Under the pieces are notes generated by a model that was given only the letters and a program-made list of their open reading frames with translations, ran no database searches and was not told the origin of the DNA. DNA of 64,000 nucleotides from Legionella beliardensis (GTDB taxonomy: Bacteria > Pseudomonadota > Gammaproteobacteria > Legionellales > Legionellaceae). The stretch covers positions 1 to 64,000 of the forward strand of contig NZ_UGNV01000001.1 in the NCBI RefSeq assembly GCF_900452395.1, written 5' to 3'. The position numbers and the translations under genes were made by a program. This document shows, piece by piece, positions 22,522 through 32,977 of the stretch; positions within the stretch are counted from its first letter, which is position 1, and each line of letters begins with the position of its first letter.

Positions 22522-22533
22522 ATAACTATTGTC

Positions 22534-22562
22534 GTAGCCTGTTTGCAAAGCAAACAGGCTAC
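22534..22562. terminator. 29-bp palindrome after psd (GTAGCC family)
   Basis: GTAGCCTGTTTGC and GCAAACAGGCTAC form perfect 13-bp arms around a three-base loop. It lies between psd and the convergent tRNA-Leu and may end transcripts from both sides, although no T-run follows. Its GTAGCC/GGCTAC ends match the larger dispersed repeats of this window. Confidence 0.6.
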
Positions 22563-22598
22563 TTATGGCACAACTTATTTAGATAAGTAAATAATTTA

Positions 22599-22685
22599 TG
22601 GTACCGAGAAGAGGACTCGAACCTCCACGGAGTTGCCCCCACTAGCACCTGAAGCTAGCGTGTCTACCAATTCCACCACCTCGGC
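22599..22685 (-). tRNA. tRNA-Leu(CAG)
   Basis: The minus strand folds as a class II tRNA of 87 nt with encoded CCA. The acceptor begins GCCGAGG, the D-arm contains TGGTAGAC, the anticodon stem-loop is CTAGC-TTCAGGT-GCTAG with anticodon CAG, and there is a long variable arm and a GGTTCGAGTCC T-arm. G1-U72 pairing is the same as in other bacterial leucine tRNAs. Confidence 0.97.
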
Positions 22686-22697
22686 ATTATTTGGCGT

Positions 22698-22726
22698 ACG
22701 TTACTGAAGAACAGTTAAACTGTCAA
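22698..22726 (-). promoter_or_regulatory. tRNA-Leu promoter
   Basis: On the minus strand a perfect -35 TTGACA (22721-22726) is followed after 17 bp by TAACGT (22698-22703), placing the transcript start about six bases before the mature tRNA. Confidence 0.55.
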
Positions 22727-22845
22727 CCGTTATCATACTCTTTCTTAAAAAGTATAGTTATAAATAAGTAGCTCATTTATATTAACCATTAAATCAGCTA
22801 TTTTTTGTAGCGAATTTATATTAATTACCGTTGGAATAATAAGTT

Positions 22846-23631
22846 ATGATATTGCTTGATCTACTTAGCAAAGGGGTTGATACTTATTTTGCTTGCAAAC
22901 CACAACCTAAACCGTCCACAGAGGCCATCAATAAAGCGCGGCTAATTGCGCATCGCGGTGCCCATAATAATCAAAATGCTTGCTTAGAAAATACGGATGC
23001 TGCTTTTGCGAAGGCGTTAGCACTGGGCTGTTGGGGTATTGAGCTTGATGTACGTGCGACCTCTGATCAAATTATTGTTGTTAACCATGATCCAACCTTA
23101 AAAAGATTATGGAAAAAAAATTTAACAATTAGTGCACTTACACATAAACAGCTATGTCAAGAAGCACCCTTATTGCCAAGTCTTGCCGAAATCGTAGAAC
23201 GTTACGGTAAGAAAATGCATTTATTCATTGAAATCAAAGCGCCTTTCTCTCAAGTGGACGCATTAATTGAAATTTTAAAACCGCTTACTCCTGGTCAAGA
23301 TTACCACTTGCTTTCCTTAAGCGAATCGTTATTTCAGTTAATACAAACACATTTTCCTAGGGAATCTCTATTATTAGTGCCTTTGTATCATAATGTTCCC
23401 CATTTTTGTAAAGTAAGTATAGAGAAAAGCTACGGTGGTGTTTTAGCTCATTATCTATTATTAAAAGCGCATCACATTCACAATTTACGTAAAGCTCGGC
23501 AAAAAGTAGGTGTTGGTTTTATTGATTCTAAAAATTGCTTATACCGCGAGTTAAATCGCGGCATTGAGTGGATTTTTAGTAATAACGTTGAACAGGTAAG
23601 TGGCTATTTACGTGATTTACAGACAAATTAA
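22846..23631 (+). CDS. Glycerophosphodiester phosphodiesterase
   Basis: GDPD enzymes hydrolyse glycerophosphodiesters to glycerol-3-phosphate and an alcohol. The 261-aa protein has the TIM-barrel signature residues: IAHRGAHNNQNACLENTDAAF (catalytic His and Glu), GIELDVRATSDQIIVVNHD (metal Glu, Asp and catalytic His) and FIEIKA. There is no signal peptide, so it resembles the cytoplasmic UgpQ form. It stands alone and ends in a palindromic terminator shared with fumC. Confidence 0.9.
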   Translation: MILLDLLSKGVDTYFACKPQPKPSTEAINKARLIAHRGAHNNQNACLENTDAAFAKALALGCWGIELDVRATSDQIIVVNHDPTLKRLWKKNLTISALTHKQLCQEAPLLPSLAEIVERYGKKMHLFIEIKAPFSQVDALIEILKPLTPGQDYHLLSLSESLFQLIQTHFPRESLLLVPLYHNVPHFCKVSIEKSYGGVLAHYLLLKAHHIHNLRKARQKVGVGFIDSKNCLYRELNRGIEWIFSNNVEQVSGYLRDLQTN

Positions 23632-23643
23632 TACTATTGATAC

Positions 23644-23697
23644 TTAGCTTAAGTTTATAGAAGTTGAGCTTTAGCTCAACCTTTATAAACTAGCTTA
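23644..23697. terminator. Bidirectional terminator between GDPD and fumC
   Basis: GTTGAGC-TTTA-GCTCAAC (23663-23680) is a perfect hairpin core. Outer imperfect arms, from TTAGCTTAAGTTTATA to TATAAACTAGCTTAA, extend it to about 54 bp. The two flanking genes converge on it, so it can serve both. Confidence 0.7.
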
Positions 23698-23710
23698 AAA
23701 TCAATACTAA

Positions 23711-25102
23711 TTAACGCGGCGCAATCATATCTTTGGGGTTAACATACTCTTTAAATTGCTCAGCAGTTAAGAAGCCTAGCTTTATGGCCGCTTCTTGTAA
23801 GGAAATGTTTTCATGATGAGCTGTTTTAGCGATTGTTGCTGCTTTGTCATAGCCAATATGTTGATTTAATGCAGTGACTAACATTAACGAATGCTGCAGG
23901 TAATAATCAATTTGTTCTCGATGAGCGGCTAAGCCTTCTACACAAAATTCTCTAAATGAGTGGCAAGTATCTACCAAAAGATTTACAGAGTGTAAAAAGT
24001 TAAAAATAATAACCGGCTTAAACACATTCAGTTCAAAGTTTCCTTGGCTGCCAGCAATACCAACTGTTGTATCATTCCCCAGTACTTGCGTACAAACCAT
24101 GGTCATGGCTTCGCATTGAGTTGGATTAACTTTACCTGGCATAATAGAAGAGCCGGGTTCATTCTCAGGTAAAATTAATTCCCCAATGCCGCAACGTGGG
24201 CCAGAACCAAGCCAGCGTACATCATTAGCAATTTTCATTAAAGCGCAAGCTAGCGTTTTTAAGGTACCATGTGCCATGACTAAAGGCTCATGTGATGCTA
24301 ACGCTGCAAATTTGTTAGGGGCTGAAATAAAGGGTAAGCCCGTAATTGTGGCAATGTGTTGTGCTACTTTAGTAGCAAACTGAGGATGAGTATTTAGCCC
24401 TGTTCCTACGGCTGTACCACCTATCGCTAATTCAAACAATTGTGGTATAACATTTTCAATCCAATGCAGGCATGCGTCAAGTTGAGCAACATAACCAGAA
24501 AATTCTTGCCCAAGCGTAAGTGGCACGGCATCTTGCAAATGTGTACGCCCAATTTTGACAATGTCTTTAAATTCATCTTGTTTGGCCGCTAATGCATCAC
24601 GTAGGCGACGAACTTCCGGTATTAAATGATTATGAACAGCCAACGCCGCGGCTATGTGCATTGCCGTAGGGAACGTATCATTAGATGACTGCGACATATT
24701 AACCATGTCATTGGGATGAATAGGTGTTTTACTACCTAACGTACCTCCAGCCAATTCAATGGCTCGATTGGCGATAACCTCATTGACATTCATATTTGAT
24801 TGCGTACCACTACCGGTCTGCCAAACATGTAACGGAAAATGATCGTCTAATAAGCCTTTATGGACTTCTTCAGCTGCTTGGATAATTAGTTTAGCTCTGT
24901 CTTCAGGTAGTTTCCCTAACTCAACGTTAGTAAGGGCCGCTGCTTTTTTTAAAATGCCGAATGCATGGATTACCTCAATAGGCATAAGATCACGGCCAAT
25001 ATTAAAATGGTGTAAAGAGCGCTCAGTTTGCGCACCCCAATAACGATCAGCTGCAACAGCAATCTCGCCCATACTATCGGATTCTAAACGGGTTGTGCTC
25101 AT
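23711..25102 (-). CDS. fumC: Fumarate hydratase class II
   Basis: FumC interconverts fumarate and malate in the TCA cycle without an iron-sulfur cluster. The 463-aa product has all family signatures: [35 protein letters not shown] with the active-site His, [10 protein letters not shown] and the fumarate lyase signature [15 protein letters not shown] near residue 318. Length is normal. A GGAG ribosome binding site lies upstream of ATG 25102. It is a single gene, divergent from rsmE. Confidence 0.97.
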   Translation of the reverse strand: MSTTRLESDSMGEIAVAADRYWGAQTERSLHHFNIGRDLMPIEVIHAFGILKKAAALTNVELGKLPEDRAKLIIQAAEEVHKGLLDDHFPLHVWQTGSGTQSNMNVNEVIANRAIELAGGTLGSKTPIHPNDMVNMSQSSNDTFPTAMHIAAALAVHNHLIPEVRRLRDALAAKQDEFKDIVKIGRTHLQDAVPLTLGQEFSGYVAQLDACLHWIENVIPQLFELAIGGTAVGTGLNTHPQFATKVAQHIATITGLPFISAPNKFAALASHEPLVMAHGTLKTLACALMKIANDVRWLGSGPRCGIGELILPENEPGSSIMPGKVNPTQCEAMTMVCTQVLGNDTTVGIAGSQGNFELNVFKPVIIFNFLHSVNLLVDTCHSFREFCVEGLAAHREQIDYYLQHSLMLVTALNQHIGYDKAATIAKTAHHENISLQEAAIKLGFLTAEQFKEYVNPKDMIAPR

Positions 25103-25364
25103 GTAATTAATTCTCCAGTATAACGCATTGACTCTTTACCATTTAAGCTTTTAGTTTCACAGCCATTTAAGGAATGAAGCGAGCTCACGGTAATAGGTCA
25201 TGTTCAATTTGTCAACTATATATTTTAAACTATAAATTTATGATAAAAGAATAACTAGCTTACCTTAACAAACTTAACTGATTACAACGAAAATTAAAGT
25301 AGATTAATTGTTATCTAGTATTCAGGTAACATAAGCACAATACTCTATTTAAATAGGTCAAGTA

Positions 25365-26093
25365 GTGAGAGAAGTACGTATCTATCAGCCAGGCTATTAT
25401 CAAGTAGGTCAATTAATAGAATTAAGTAGCGAGGCAGGGCAGCATGTTGGTGTTGTTTTACGAATGCAGCCAGGTCAGCATTTAACCTTATTTTGCGGTG
25501 ATAATCAGGAATTCAATGCTGAAATTATCAGTGTGGCTAAAAAAAAAGTATGGGTAAAAATTCTAACGTGCCATGAAGTAAATCGAGAATCGCCCTGCTC
25601 AATTCACTTAGCCCAAGCAATTTCAAAGGGCGAGCGGATGGAGATGGTGGTACAAAAAGCTGTCGAGCTGGGTGTCGCTAGCATTACACCGCTTATAACT
25701 GAGCGCTGTGCCGTAAAATTAGATGCTGCCCGGCTTGAGAAAAAACGCCTACAGTGGCAGGCAATTGCGATAGCTGCTTGTGAACAATCTGGCCGCAACA
25801 AAATTCCCCCTATTTTGCCAATCATTTCATTAAAGCAGTATTTAGATAACCCTCTACCTGCTTTAAAGCTTGTTTTATCCCCAACTGGTAAAAAAACACT
25901 GAGTCGTTTTGATCAAAAATTAGCTGAAATAGGATTAGTTATTGGCCCTGAAGGCGGGTTAAGTTTGGATGAATTAGATTGCCTCGATGCACAGCAATTT
26001 TTACCCTTAAGTCTCGGGCCGCGTATTCTTCGTACCGAAACTGCCGCAATAGTTGCACTAAGTGTGTTGCAAGCGATTTGTGGTGATCTATAA
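25365..26093 (+). CDS. rsmE: 16S rRNA m3U1498 methyltransferase
   Basis: RsmE methylates N3 of U1498 in 16S rRNA. The 242-aa SPOUT-type protein has an N-terminal PUA-like domain and the C-terminal knot motifs KGERMEMVVQKAVELGV, IGPEGGLSLDELD and LGPRILRTETAAIVAL. The start is GTG 25365 (MREVRIYQPG). trxA follows 37 bases downstream in the same direction, so the two may be co-transcribed. Confidence 0.95.
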   Translation: MREVRIYQPGYYQVGQLIELSSEAGQHVGVVLRMQPGQHLTLFCGDNQEFNAEIISVAKKKVWVKILTCHEVNRESPCSIHLAQAISKGERMEMVVQKAVELGVASITPLITERCAVKLDAARLEKKRLQWQAIAIAACEQSGRNKIPPILPIISLKQYLDNPLPALKLVLSPTGKKTLSRFDQKLAEIGLVIGPEGGLSLDELDCLDAQQFLPLSLGPRILRTETAAIVALSVLQAICGDL

Positions 26094-26130
26094 TGTTCTA
26101 CAGCAACTTTAATTTAGTGAGGTTTTCATA

Positions 26131-26457
26131 ATGAGCAATACCATCAAGACTATTACTGACACAAATTTTGAAGAAGAAGTGCTTAAATCAAGCAAGCCTG
26201 TATTAGTTGATTTTTGGGCAGAATGGTGTGGTCCTTGTCGTGCATTAACACCAATTTTAGAGGAAGTCGCCGCAAATCATAGTGAAAATATCACGTTTGC
26301 TAAGCTTAACATCGATGACAACCCAAGAATACCGTCACAATATGGCGTGATGAGTATCCCTACACTTATTCTCTTTAAAAATGGCCAAGTTGAAGCGATC
26401 AAAATGGGATTATTGTCTAAATCTCAATTAAGTGCTTTTATTGAAAGCAATAGTTAA
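26131..26457 (+). CDS. trxA: Thioredoxin
   Basis: Thioredoxin 1 reduces protein disulfides in the cytoplasm. The 108-aa protein has the redox motif WCGPC with Cys33 and Cys36, the preceding FWAEW, and the cis-proline motif SIPTLILFK. Length is normal. It is followed directly by a strong intrinsic terminator. In many gammaproteobacteria trxA and rho are neighbours; here a symporter and epmC lie between them. Confidence 0.97.
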   Translation: MSNTIKTITDTNFEEEVLKSSKPVLVDFWAEWCGPCRALTPILEEVAANHSENITFAKLNIDDNPRIPSQYGVMSIPTLILFKNGQVEAIKMGLLSKSQLSAFIESNS

Positions 26458-26473
26458 TTCACCTATTCTAGGA

Positions 26474-26507
26474 AAATCTCCCTGTTAAATAAGCAGGGAG
26501 ATTTTTT
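26474..26507 (+). terminator. Intrinsic terminator of trxA
   Basis: AAATCTCCCTG and CAGGGAGATTT form perfect 11-bp arms around a nine-base loop, followed by more T. It sits 16 bases after the trxA stop. Confidence 0.93.
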
Positions 26508-26707
26508 ATTCAATTTAATCATTTGCAGCTGCCTTCTTAGTGTTATCAATTTACATACTTACCTAGTCTCGAACATGCTCCTTTTAAAATTAAAATGATT
26601 TAAAATTAATGCCCTTGTGTAAGTAAAAACTAATTTTTAATTGACGAAAACTAGACATCCATGTAGTTTTTACGCGTTTTACATTAAGAATAAATTAAAG
26701 GAATAAC

Positions 26708-27928
26708 ATGCTGTTTGACTTAAAAAAATTTAAATTACTTTGTATGTTGTTGATTGTAATAATTTTTCCTATCTTGGCTGGCTCTTATGTACCTACTGAA
26801 ATTAAATCTGTAAGTTATGCGCTTAGCTTAAGTATGAAAACGATACTTGAGTTTTTCATGCCCTTTATTATTTTTAGTTTTGTTTTTTCTTGTCTGTCTA
26901 ATTTGCAGAAGGGCGCTGTTTTTTTTGTCTGTTTATTAATTGCTTGTGTGTTTGTATCTAACTTTACAGCCTTAATGATTGGTTACTCGTCAGGCTATAT
27001 AGGCCTTAACCTTTTTCATTTTACAGCGCCCGCCACAACGAACGTGGTACAATTATTACCGGCTTGGCAATTTCATTTAAAAAAACTCATTCCTAATGAT
27101 GTCGCTTTGCTTATTGGTTTTCTCTTTGGCATCTTCTTTTCTTTACGGCCAACGACCTGGTCTAAGACCATGGCAAGTGTATTAAATACAATGGCTAATA
27201 ATTTTTTAAAGAAAGGCTTTATTCCTTTATTACCGGTATTTATTTTAGGCTTTTTATTTAAACTCGAGTATGAGCAGGTGTTGCATACCTCTTTAAGTTT
27301 ATACGGCCCTATTTTAATTTTAATTATTGCGACTCAATGGCTTTATCTAGGCAGTTGGTATTTTATAGCAAGCCAATGCAATTTTAAAAAATTTATCTTT
27401 TATTTAAAGAATATACTACCCGCTACTTTAACTGGATTAAGTACTATTTCTAGTGCAGTAGCTATGCCTGTTCTCTTGGTGTCAACTGAGAAAAATTTAA
27501 ATAATGCTGAAAAAGCAAAGATGTTGGTGCCAGCAATTATTAATATTCACACGGTTGGCAGCGCAATTGGCATTCCAATTCTTGCCTTAGCAACGTTATT
27601 GACTTTTAATCTTCCACTGCCTTCGTTGCAAACATTTATTATGTTTGCTTTTTATACGGCATTAGCAAAATATGCCGTCGCTGCGGTACCTGGTGGTGTT
27701 ATTATTGTTGTGGCGCCTATTTTAGAAGCCCATTTAGGATTTTCTAGCGATATGATTGGCTTAATCACTGCGATTTATTTAATCTGTGATCCCTTTGGAA
27801 CGGCAGCAAACGTGACGGGCAACGGTGTATTTCCTCTTTTATTTACTAAAATTCATGAAAGATTTAACAATGTCTCATTGCCTTCAGTTATCGATACTCG
27901 CAAAACGTTGGCATTAAATAAAAATTAA
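26708..27928 (+). CDS. Dicarboxylate/amino acid:cation symporter (DAACS family)
   Basis: A 406-aa integral membrane protein with about eight hydrophobic segments. It matches the glutamate/C4-dicarboxylate symporter fold. TGLSTISSAVAMPVLL is in the position of HP1. The motif AVAAVPGGVIIVVAPILEAHLGF and the TM8 motif DPFGTAANVTGNG are close to the family D-x-x-[RN]-T-x-x-N-V-x-G. The arginine that usually contacts acidic substrates in TM8 is not apparent, so the substrate is open. It stands between trxA and epmC with its own 200-bp upstream region. Confidence 0.85.
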   Translation: MLFDLKKFKLLCMLLIVIIFPILAGSYVPTEIKSVSYALSLSMKTILEFFMPFIIFSFVFSCLSNLQKGAVFFVCLLIACVFVSNFTALMIGYSSGYIGLNLFHFTAPATTNVVQLLPAWQFHLKKLIPNDVALLIGFLFGIFFSLRPTTWSKTMASVLNTMANNFLKKGFIPLLPVFILGFLFKLEYEQVLHTSLSLYGPILILIIATQWLYLGSWYFIASQCNFKKFIFYLKNILPATLTGLSTISSAVAMPVLLVSTEKNLNNAEKAKMLVPAIINIHTVGSAIGIPILALATLLTFNLPLPSLQTFIMFAFYTALAKYAVAAVPGGVIIVVAPILEAHLGFSSDMIGLITAIYLICDPFGTAANVTGNGVFPLLFTKIHERFNNVSLPSVIDTRKTLALNKN

Positions 27929-28011
27929 TGGATATTGGCCCGGCTTTAGCGATTGATAAACCGGTAAAGCCACGGTTATTGCAGTAGCTTAAATTAGAAG
28001 GTGAAGTAACT

Positions 28012-28548
28012 TTGATTATTAAGGAACATCATTATCAAGATTTAATTACCATCTTTAATGCTTGTTTTGCTAAAAGATATAATACCCAGCTAGTAAAGGG
28101 TGATAATGAGCCCTTATATTTGCCTGCTACTGCAAATCGTCCTTTTCACGCTATTTATTTTGCTTATGGTTTTTTTAGTAGTGCATTGCATGAATGTGCT
28201 CATTGGTTCATCGCTGGCAAAGCACGGCGTGGATTGGTAGATTATGGGTATTGGTATGTACCAGATGGACGTACGTATGAAGAACAGGCGCTTTTTCAAC
28301 AGGTTGAGGTTAAACCGCAAGCATTAGAATGGATTCTTTCGACAGCAGCAGGCTATCGCTTTCAATTTAGCATCGATAATTTAAATGGCGCGCCTATTGA
28401 TTTAGATGCATTTAAGCAAGCCGTCTATCAACAAGTATTGACTTATTGCCTGGAAGGATTACCTAAGCGTGCAAGCCAGTTTCGAGCTTGCTTATGCGAT
28501 TTTTATCAAACACCTTTAGCATTGGATAGCCAACAATTTAACTTATAA
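28012..28548 (+). CDS. epmC: Elongation factor P hydroxylase
   Basis: EpmC (YfcM) hydroxylates the beta-lysylated lysine of elongation factor P. The 178-aa product aligns along its length with E. coli EpmC: ALHECAHWFIAGKARRGLVDYGYWYVPDGR with the metal-binding HExxH-like motif, VEVKPQALEWI and LEGLPKRASQF. The start appears to be TTG 28012, preceded by AGAAGGTGA at a good distance; no in-frame ATG lies nearby upstream. epmA and epmB are not in this window. Confidence 0.93.
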   Translation: MIIKEHHYQDLITIFNACFAKRYNTQLVKGDNEPLYLPATANRPFHAIYFAYGFFSSALHECAHWFIAGKARRGLVDYGYWYVPDGRTYEEQALFQQVEVKPQALEWILSTAAGYRFQFSIDNLNGAPIDLDAFKQAVYQQVLTYCLEGLPKRASQFRACLCDFYQTPLALDSQQFNL

Positions 28549-28879
28549 ACTAATAATCAGCTAATTTTGGGCTATATTTAGTATAGGATTTTACGTAGCG
28601 TCTTTAGGTTGTTTATTTTGGTGATCTTAAGAAAAGTAATCTGAAATTACTGGATCTCATTTAAAAGCTGTGTTAGGCTAATCATGTGGCTGTTTCCAAC
28701 AGGCCGGCAATCTTAAGTTACTTCTTTATGATATTACTGCTAATAAATAGGCCAATACATTTGGTAACTAGCTTGGCAATGAAGCCTGTTGACGACAACT
28801 TTCCACGCCGATCTTCCTAATTAAATTATCTCGGAATCCCATTTCGTTTAAACAGACAACAATACATCAAGTGAGTAGT
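28549..28879. other. rho upstream region
   Basis: This 331-bp gap precedes rho. In other gammaproteobacteria the rho leader is a site of autoregulation by Rho-dependent termination. Here I see no leader-peptide gene like rhoL and no clear hairpin, only mixed AT-rich sequence. Confidence 0.3.
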
Positions 28880-30142
28880 ATGAATCTTAGAGAACTTAAG
28901 CAATTACCTATTGCCGATCTTGTTAACATAGCTCAGGAAATGGGAGTTGAAAATACTTCCAGCAAACGTAAACAAGATATTTTATTTGCTATTCTAAAAA
29001 CACACGCTAGTAAAGGTGAGGATATTTTAGGTGGAGGTGTTTTAGAAGTATTACCTGATGGTTTTGGTTTTTTACGCTCTGAGGACGACTCGTACTTAGC
29101 AGGCCCTGATGACACCTATGTATCACCTAGTCAAATTCGCCGTTTTGGACTTAGGACGGGTGACACAGTCTATGGTAAAATTCGTCCGCCAAAAGATAAT
29201 GAACGTTATTTTGCTTTGTTAAAGGTTGATCAAATTAATTTTGATGCGCCAGACAGCACCAAACGCAAAATTCTATTTGAAAATTTAACGCCACTGTTTG
29301 CTACAGAACGCTTAGTGATGGAGCAAGGTAATGGCAGTACAGAAGACTTAACAGCTCGTGTAGTGGATTTGTGCGCACCCTTTGGTCGAGGCCAACGCGG
29401 ATTAATTGTTTCGCCACCGAAAGCTGGTAAAACATTAATGCTACAAAACTTAGCCCATTCAATTGAAAAAAGTTATCCTGATTGTCATTTAATTGTGCTT
29501 CTTATTGATGAACGTCCTGAAGAAGTAACGGAAATGCAACGCTCAGTAAAAGGTGAAGTGGTTGCTAGTACATTTGACGAGCCTGCTAATCGCCATGTGC
29601 AAGTTGCAGAAATGGTTATAGAAAAGGCAAAGCGTCTAGTTGAACACAAGCGTGATGTAGTCATTCTTTTAGATTCTATTACCCGGCTTGCCCGCGCTTA
29701 CAATACAGTTATTCCTTCCTCAGGTAAGGTATTAACGGGTGGTGTTGATGCTAATGCCTTACAACGGCCAAAACGCCTTTATGGTGCAGCTCGTAATATC
29801 GAAGAAGGTGGTAGTTTAACAATCATTGCGACTGCCCTTGTCGATACTGGCTCTAAAATGGATGAAGTTATTTACGAAGAATTTAAAGGCACAGGTAATA
29901 TGGAAATTCATCTAAGCCGAAGTATCGCTGAACGCCGAGTATTCCCCGCAATTAATATTAATCGCTCAGGTACACGCCGTGAAGATCTTTTACTTTCGCC
30001 TGAAGACCTGCAACGTACTTGGATTTTACGTAAAATACTTCAATCTATGGATGAGTGTGATGCGATTGAATTTTTACTTGAAAGAATGAAAAATCACAAA
30101 ACAAATGTAGAGTTTTTCGACGCAATGAAGCGCCAAGAATAA
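28880..30142 (+). CDS. rho: Transcription termination factor Rho
   Basis: Rho is a hexameric RNA translocase that ends transcription. The 420-aa protein starts at ATG 28880 ([10 protein letters not shown]), matching E. coli Rho; GTG 28871 is an alternative three codons longer. It shows the RNA-binding cold-shock-like domain ([15 protein letters not shown]), Walker A SPPKAGKT near residue 179, the [13 protein letters not shown] motif and the Q/R-loop region. It is a complete, ordinary copy. Confidence 0.97.
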   Translation: MNLRELKQLPIADLVNIAQEMGVENTSSKRKQDILFAILKTHASKGEDILGGGVLEVLPDGFGFLRSEDDSYLAGPDDTYVSPSQIRRFGLRTGDTVYGKIRPPKDNERYFALLKVDQINFDAPDSTKRKILFENLTPLFATERLVMEQGNGSTEDLTARVVDLCAPFGRGQRGLIVSPPKAGKTLMLQNLAHSIEKSYPDCHLIVLLIDERPEEVTEMQRSVKGEVVASTFDEPANRHVQVAEMVIEKAKRLVEHKRDVVILLDSITRLARAYNTVIPSSGKVLTGGVDANALQRPKRLYGAARNIEEGGSLTIIATALVDTGSKMDEVIYEEFKGTGNMEIHLSRSIAERRVFPAININRSGTRREDLLLSPEDLQRTWILRKILQSMDECDAIEFLLERMKNHKTNVEFFDAMKRQE

Positions 30143-30403
30143 AAAATATTAAAAATTAATAAGGCCCATTTTATTTTAGAAGTAAATCGACGTTAGCTAG
30201 CTTCGTTTTGTCTATATAAACATGGGTGCTCCCGAATGAAGCTTGTTCATCGTTTGAGCTGGTTTATTACTTCGCTCGCAAAGGCAAATGATTCTGTATT
30301 TTACCAGCGCGTATCTAAGCTTAGGAAAACTGTCATTACGATCCTTTTCTTCTTTGTCTAGAGGCCGCCATTTGCTTTAATCCCTTTGCTCCTCTTTGCG
30401 GAC

Positions 30404-30534
30404 GGCATTATTGTTGCGTGGATAAATTAACGTAGCTCAGGCGCAGGCCCATAGGACCGTAACCTGGGTTTCACTTTATTTCATCCAGGCTACAAGGTCG
30501 TTTTGATCACTTATCCTATTCACGCAACAATGCC
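30404..30534. repeat. MITE-like element with 62-bp GTAGCC repeat inside
   Basis: Imperfect inverted arms GGCATTATTGTTGCGTG (30404-30420) and CACGCAACAATGCC (30521-30534) enclose a 62-bp palindromic repeat at 30432-30493 that begins GTAGC and ends GGCTAC. The same repeat occurs at 35460-35521 (opposite orientation) and 48779-48841. The rest of the 30143-30597 gap has no recognisable gene. Confidence 0.75.
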
Positions 30535-30597
30535 TATTGGCCAAGACGAGCGGTTCTGGCGCGTTTTTACTAAAGTCGAACTATCATTGGGCGCCTC

Positions 30598-31773
30598 TTA
30601 GTTCAATTCTTGCCCAACAGCTTGCTCAATCAACATACGTTTTAAAGGAGTAAGTTGGTTACATGCATTAAGCCCTAACTTGCGCAGTGCAATTATAGGC
30701 GGTAAAGGGTTTGCAAAGAGCGTTTTTAACCCACCCATTAAAGTAATGACTTGCCATACTGCGTGTTTACGTTGTCTTTGGTAGGAAGCCATCTTACTTT
30801 TAGAAAAATTTTTATTTGACGTTTTATCTAAACAGTTTAACCACGTAGTAACATCTGCTAAACCAACATTTAATCCTAATCCGGCCAACGGATGAATGGT
30901 ATGCGCTGCATCCCCCATCAGTAACCAATTTTCTCCTACATATTGTTTAGCATGTCGCATAACCAGGGGAAATTGATGGCGCTCGCTTAGTAAATTGACT
31001 TGTCCTAATTTATAGGCAAAAGCTTCACTGAGCGCTTGCTCGAATTTATCTGGTGATAAAGACATTAAGTGATTAACATGGCTTGGGGTAGTTGACCAAA
31101 CAATAGAGCAAGTCTCATTAGCTAAGGGTAAAAATGCCAATGGGCCATCACGGTTAAAGACTTGATACGCTGTTTTTTGGTGTTTTTTTTCAGTTTGTAC
31201 AGTCGCAACTAACGCATGTTGATGATAGGGCCAGCTAGTGACAGGTACATTTAGCATGTTACGGATAGGAGAATTTCCACCATCGGTTACCAGCAATAAA
31301 CGGGTGTTCCAGGTTTGTTGCTGGCTAGCAACAGTCAAGCCTTGTGTCATACGAGTGAGGTTTGTAATTCGGTGATTAGAAAATACAGTGACATTGTTTT
31401 CAGATGCTAAACATTCTAGAAGAGCGTTTTTGATCACAGCTTCTTCTATAATGGCTCCTAAATTGGTATTTGCAATTAGGCGCGCATCAAAATCAATACA
31501 AGCTTGCGTAGTTGCATCCCAAACATGCATATGTCGATAGGGTGAGATACGACTTTTATCAAGCCTATCCCAAGCCCCTAATTGTTTTAATAAACATTGT
31601 GAGGCATGGTTAACCGCATAGACACGTAGATCAGGGTTTTCTAGAGACTTTATTTTTAAGTCACTTGCATCAATGAGTGCAACATGAAAATCACGCCTTG
31701 CCATAGCTAATGCAGCAGTTAGGCCAACAATGCCTCCACCAGCAATAATGACTTCAAACTGATGCGCCTCCAT
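30598..31773 (-). CDS. ubiI: UbiH/UbiI-family FAD monooxygenase (probable UbiI)
   Basis: Aromatic-ring hydroxylase of ubiquinone biosynthesis, likely the C5-hydroxylase. The 391-aa protein has the FAD motifs VIIAGGGIVGLTAALAMA at the N-terminus and GDAAHTIHPLAGLGLNVGLAD near 290. I start at ATG 31773 (MEAHQFEVIIAGG), preceded by GGGGGAA, rather than the upstream TTG 31797. It follows ubiH with a 13-bp gap in the order pepP-ubiH-ubiI found in many gammaproteobacteria. The exact position specificity (UbiI or UbiF) is assigned by context. Confidence 0.88.
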   Translation of the reverse strand: MEAHQFEVIIAGGGIVGLTAALAMARRDFHVALIDASDLKIKSLENPDLRVYAVNHASQCLLKQLGAWDRLDKSRISPYRHMHVWDATTQACIDFDARLIANTNLGAIIEEAVIKNALLECLASENNVTVFSNHRITNLTRMTQGLTVASQQQTWNTRLLLVTDGGNSPIRNMLNVPVTSWPYHQHALVATVQTEKKHQKTAYQVFNRDGPLAFLPLANETCSIVWSTTPSHVNHLMSLSPDKFEQALSEAFAYKLGQVNLLSERHQFPLVMRHAKQYVGENWLLMGDAAHTIHPLAGLGLNVGLADVTTWLNCLDKTSNKNFSKSKMASYQRQRKHAVWQVITLMGGLKTLFANPLPPIIALRKLGLNACNQLTPLKRMLIEQAVGQELN

Positions 31774-31786
31774 TTTTCCCCCAAAA

Positions 31787-32977
31787 TTATAAATCAATAC
31801 CGCAAACTAAATCAGGAATAATGCCTGCAAAACCACGCGTATGATGGGTTAGAATTTTCTTTAAATGACCACTGTTGTCAAACAAAGACAAGCCTAGGCT
31901 GCGCAAAAAACCTAGCCCAGGTAATTTCGATGTAAATAATTCTACTAAACCATGAGTAAATTTAGAAATCACATATTGATCGTAATTACGCATGCTTTGA
32001 TATTGAATAAGCATCTCACTGCTTAAGCCATATTGAACAATACATTGAGCTAATGTTGCTACATCACGCAAGCCTAAATTAAACCCTTGGCCAGCAACCG
32101 GATGCAGGGTATGAGCTGCGTTACCAATAAATACAAGCGGCCAGGCAATAGGTGTTGGCATGATAACTTGTTTTAAAGGGTAAATAACTTTTTGCCCTAC
32201 TTGATTAAATTTACCTAGCTTATAGCCAAATACCATTTGCAACTGACTTAAAAATTCAGCATCGGCCAACGCATGAAGTCGATTTGCCTCTATAGGGCTT
32301 AGCGCCCAAACCAGTGCCATACGTTGCTTAGTCATGGGTAACATGGCTAAAGGGCCAAATTGCGTAAATCGTTCATAGGCACAATTACCATGTGGACGAG
32401 CTAAGCCAATATTCGCAACAAGCGCATGCTGGGCATAATCTTTAACATTAACCGCCTTATCTAAGCCAGCTAATTGGCGCACTTTGGAGTGAGCGCCATC
32501 GGCTGCGATAATGAGTTTTGCTTTGAGCGTTAATTTTTGCGTATTGTGCTGTATTGTTGCCAAGTTATTTTGTTTATCAAGTGCTATTAATTCTGCTGGT
32601 GCTAATATCTTTTTATGGTCCACTAATTGAGAAAAAGCCCGGTTAATATGTTGCATTTCAATCACATAGCCTAATGGCTGACCATTTGACCGTTGCAACG
32701 TTGCTTTACCAAAGCGGCCTTGCTCTGAGGCATAAATAGTGTAAATAGGGCTCGCTTCAGCCGCGAGTAGAGGCCAAATTTCTAACATTTGTAAGATACG
32801 CATGCTTGCAGGCGATAAGGCAAGTGTACGTGCATCAAAATTAGAATTAACTTTATCAGAAAGAGGAAAAGTCTCAATTAATAACGTATTAAGGCCTTTG
32901 CCCGTTAATGCTAAGTGCAGTGCTGTTCCGATCAGTCCACCGCCGACAATTAAAATATCTACTTGTTGTTCATTCAC
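31787..32977 (-). CDS. ubiH: 2-octaprenyl-6-methoxyphenol hydroxylase UbiH
   Basis: Second flavin monooxygenase of ubiquinone synthesis, hydroxylating C1. The 396-aa product has ILIVGGGLIGTALHLAL, DARTLALSPASMRIL (typical of UbiH) and GNAAHTLHPVAGQGFNLGLRDVA. Its ATG overlaps the 3' end of pepP by 8 bp and it precedes ubiI, so the three genes form an operon. Confidence 0.93.
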   Translation of the reverse strand: MNEQQVDILIVGGGLIGTALHLALTGKGLNTLLIETFPLSDKVNSNFDARTLALSPASMRILQMLEIWPLLAAEASPIYTIYASEQGRFGKATLQRSNGQPLGYVIEMQHINRAFSQLVDHKKILAPAELIALDKQNNLATIQHNTQKLTLKAKLIIAADGAHSKVRQLAGLDKAVNVKDYAQHALVANIGLARPHGNCAYERFTQFGPLAMLPMTKQRMALVWALSPIEANRLHALADAEFLSQLQMVFGYKLGKFNQVGQKVIYPLKQVIMPTPIAWPLVFIGNAAHTLHPVAGQGFNLGLRDVATLAQCIVQYGLSSEMLIQYQSMRNYDQYVISKFTHGLVELFTSKLPGLGFLRSLGLSLFDNSGHLKKILTHHTRGFAGIIPDLVCGIDL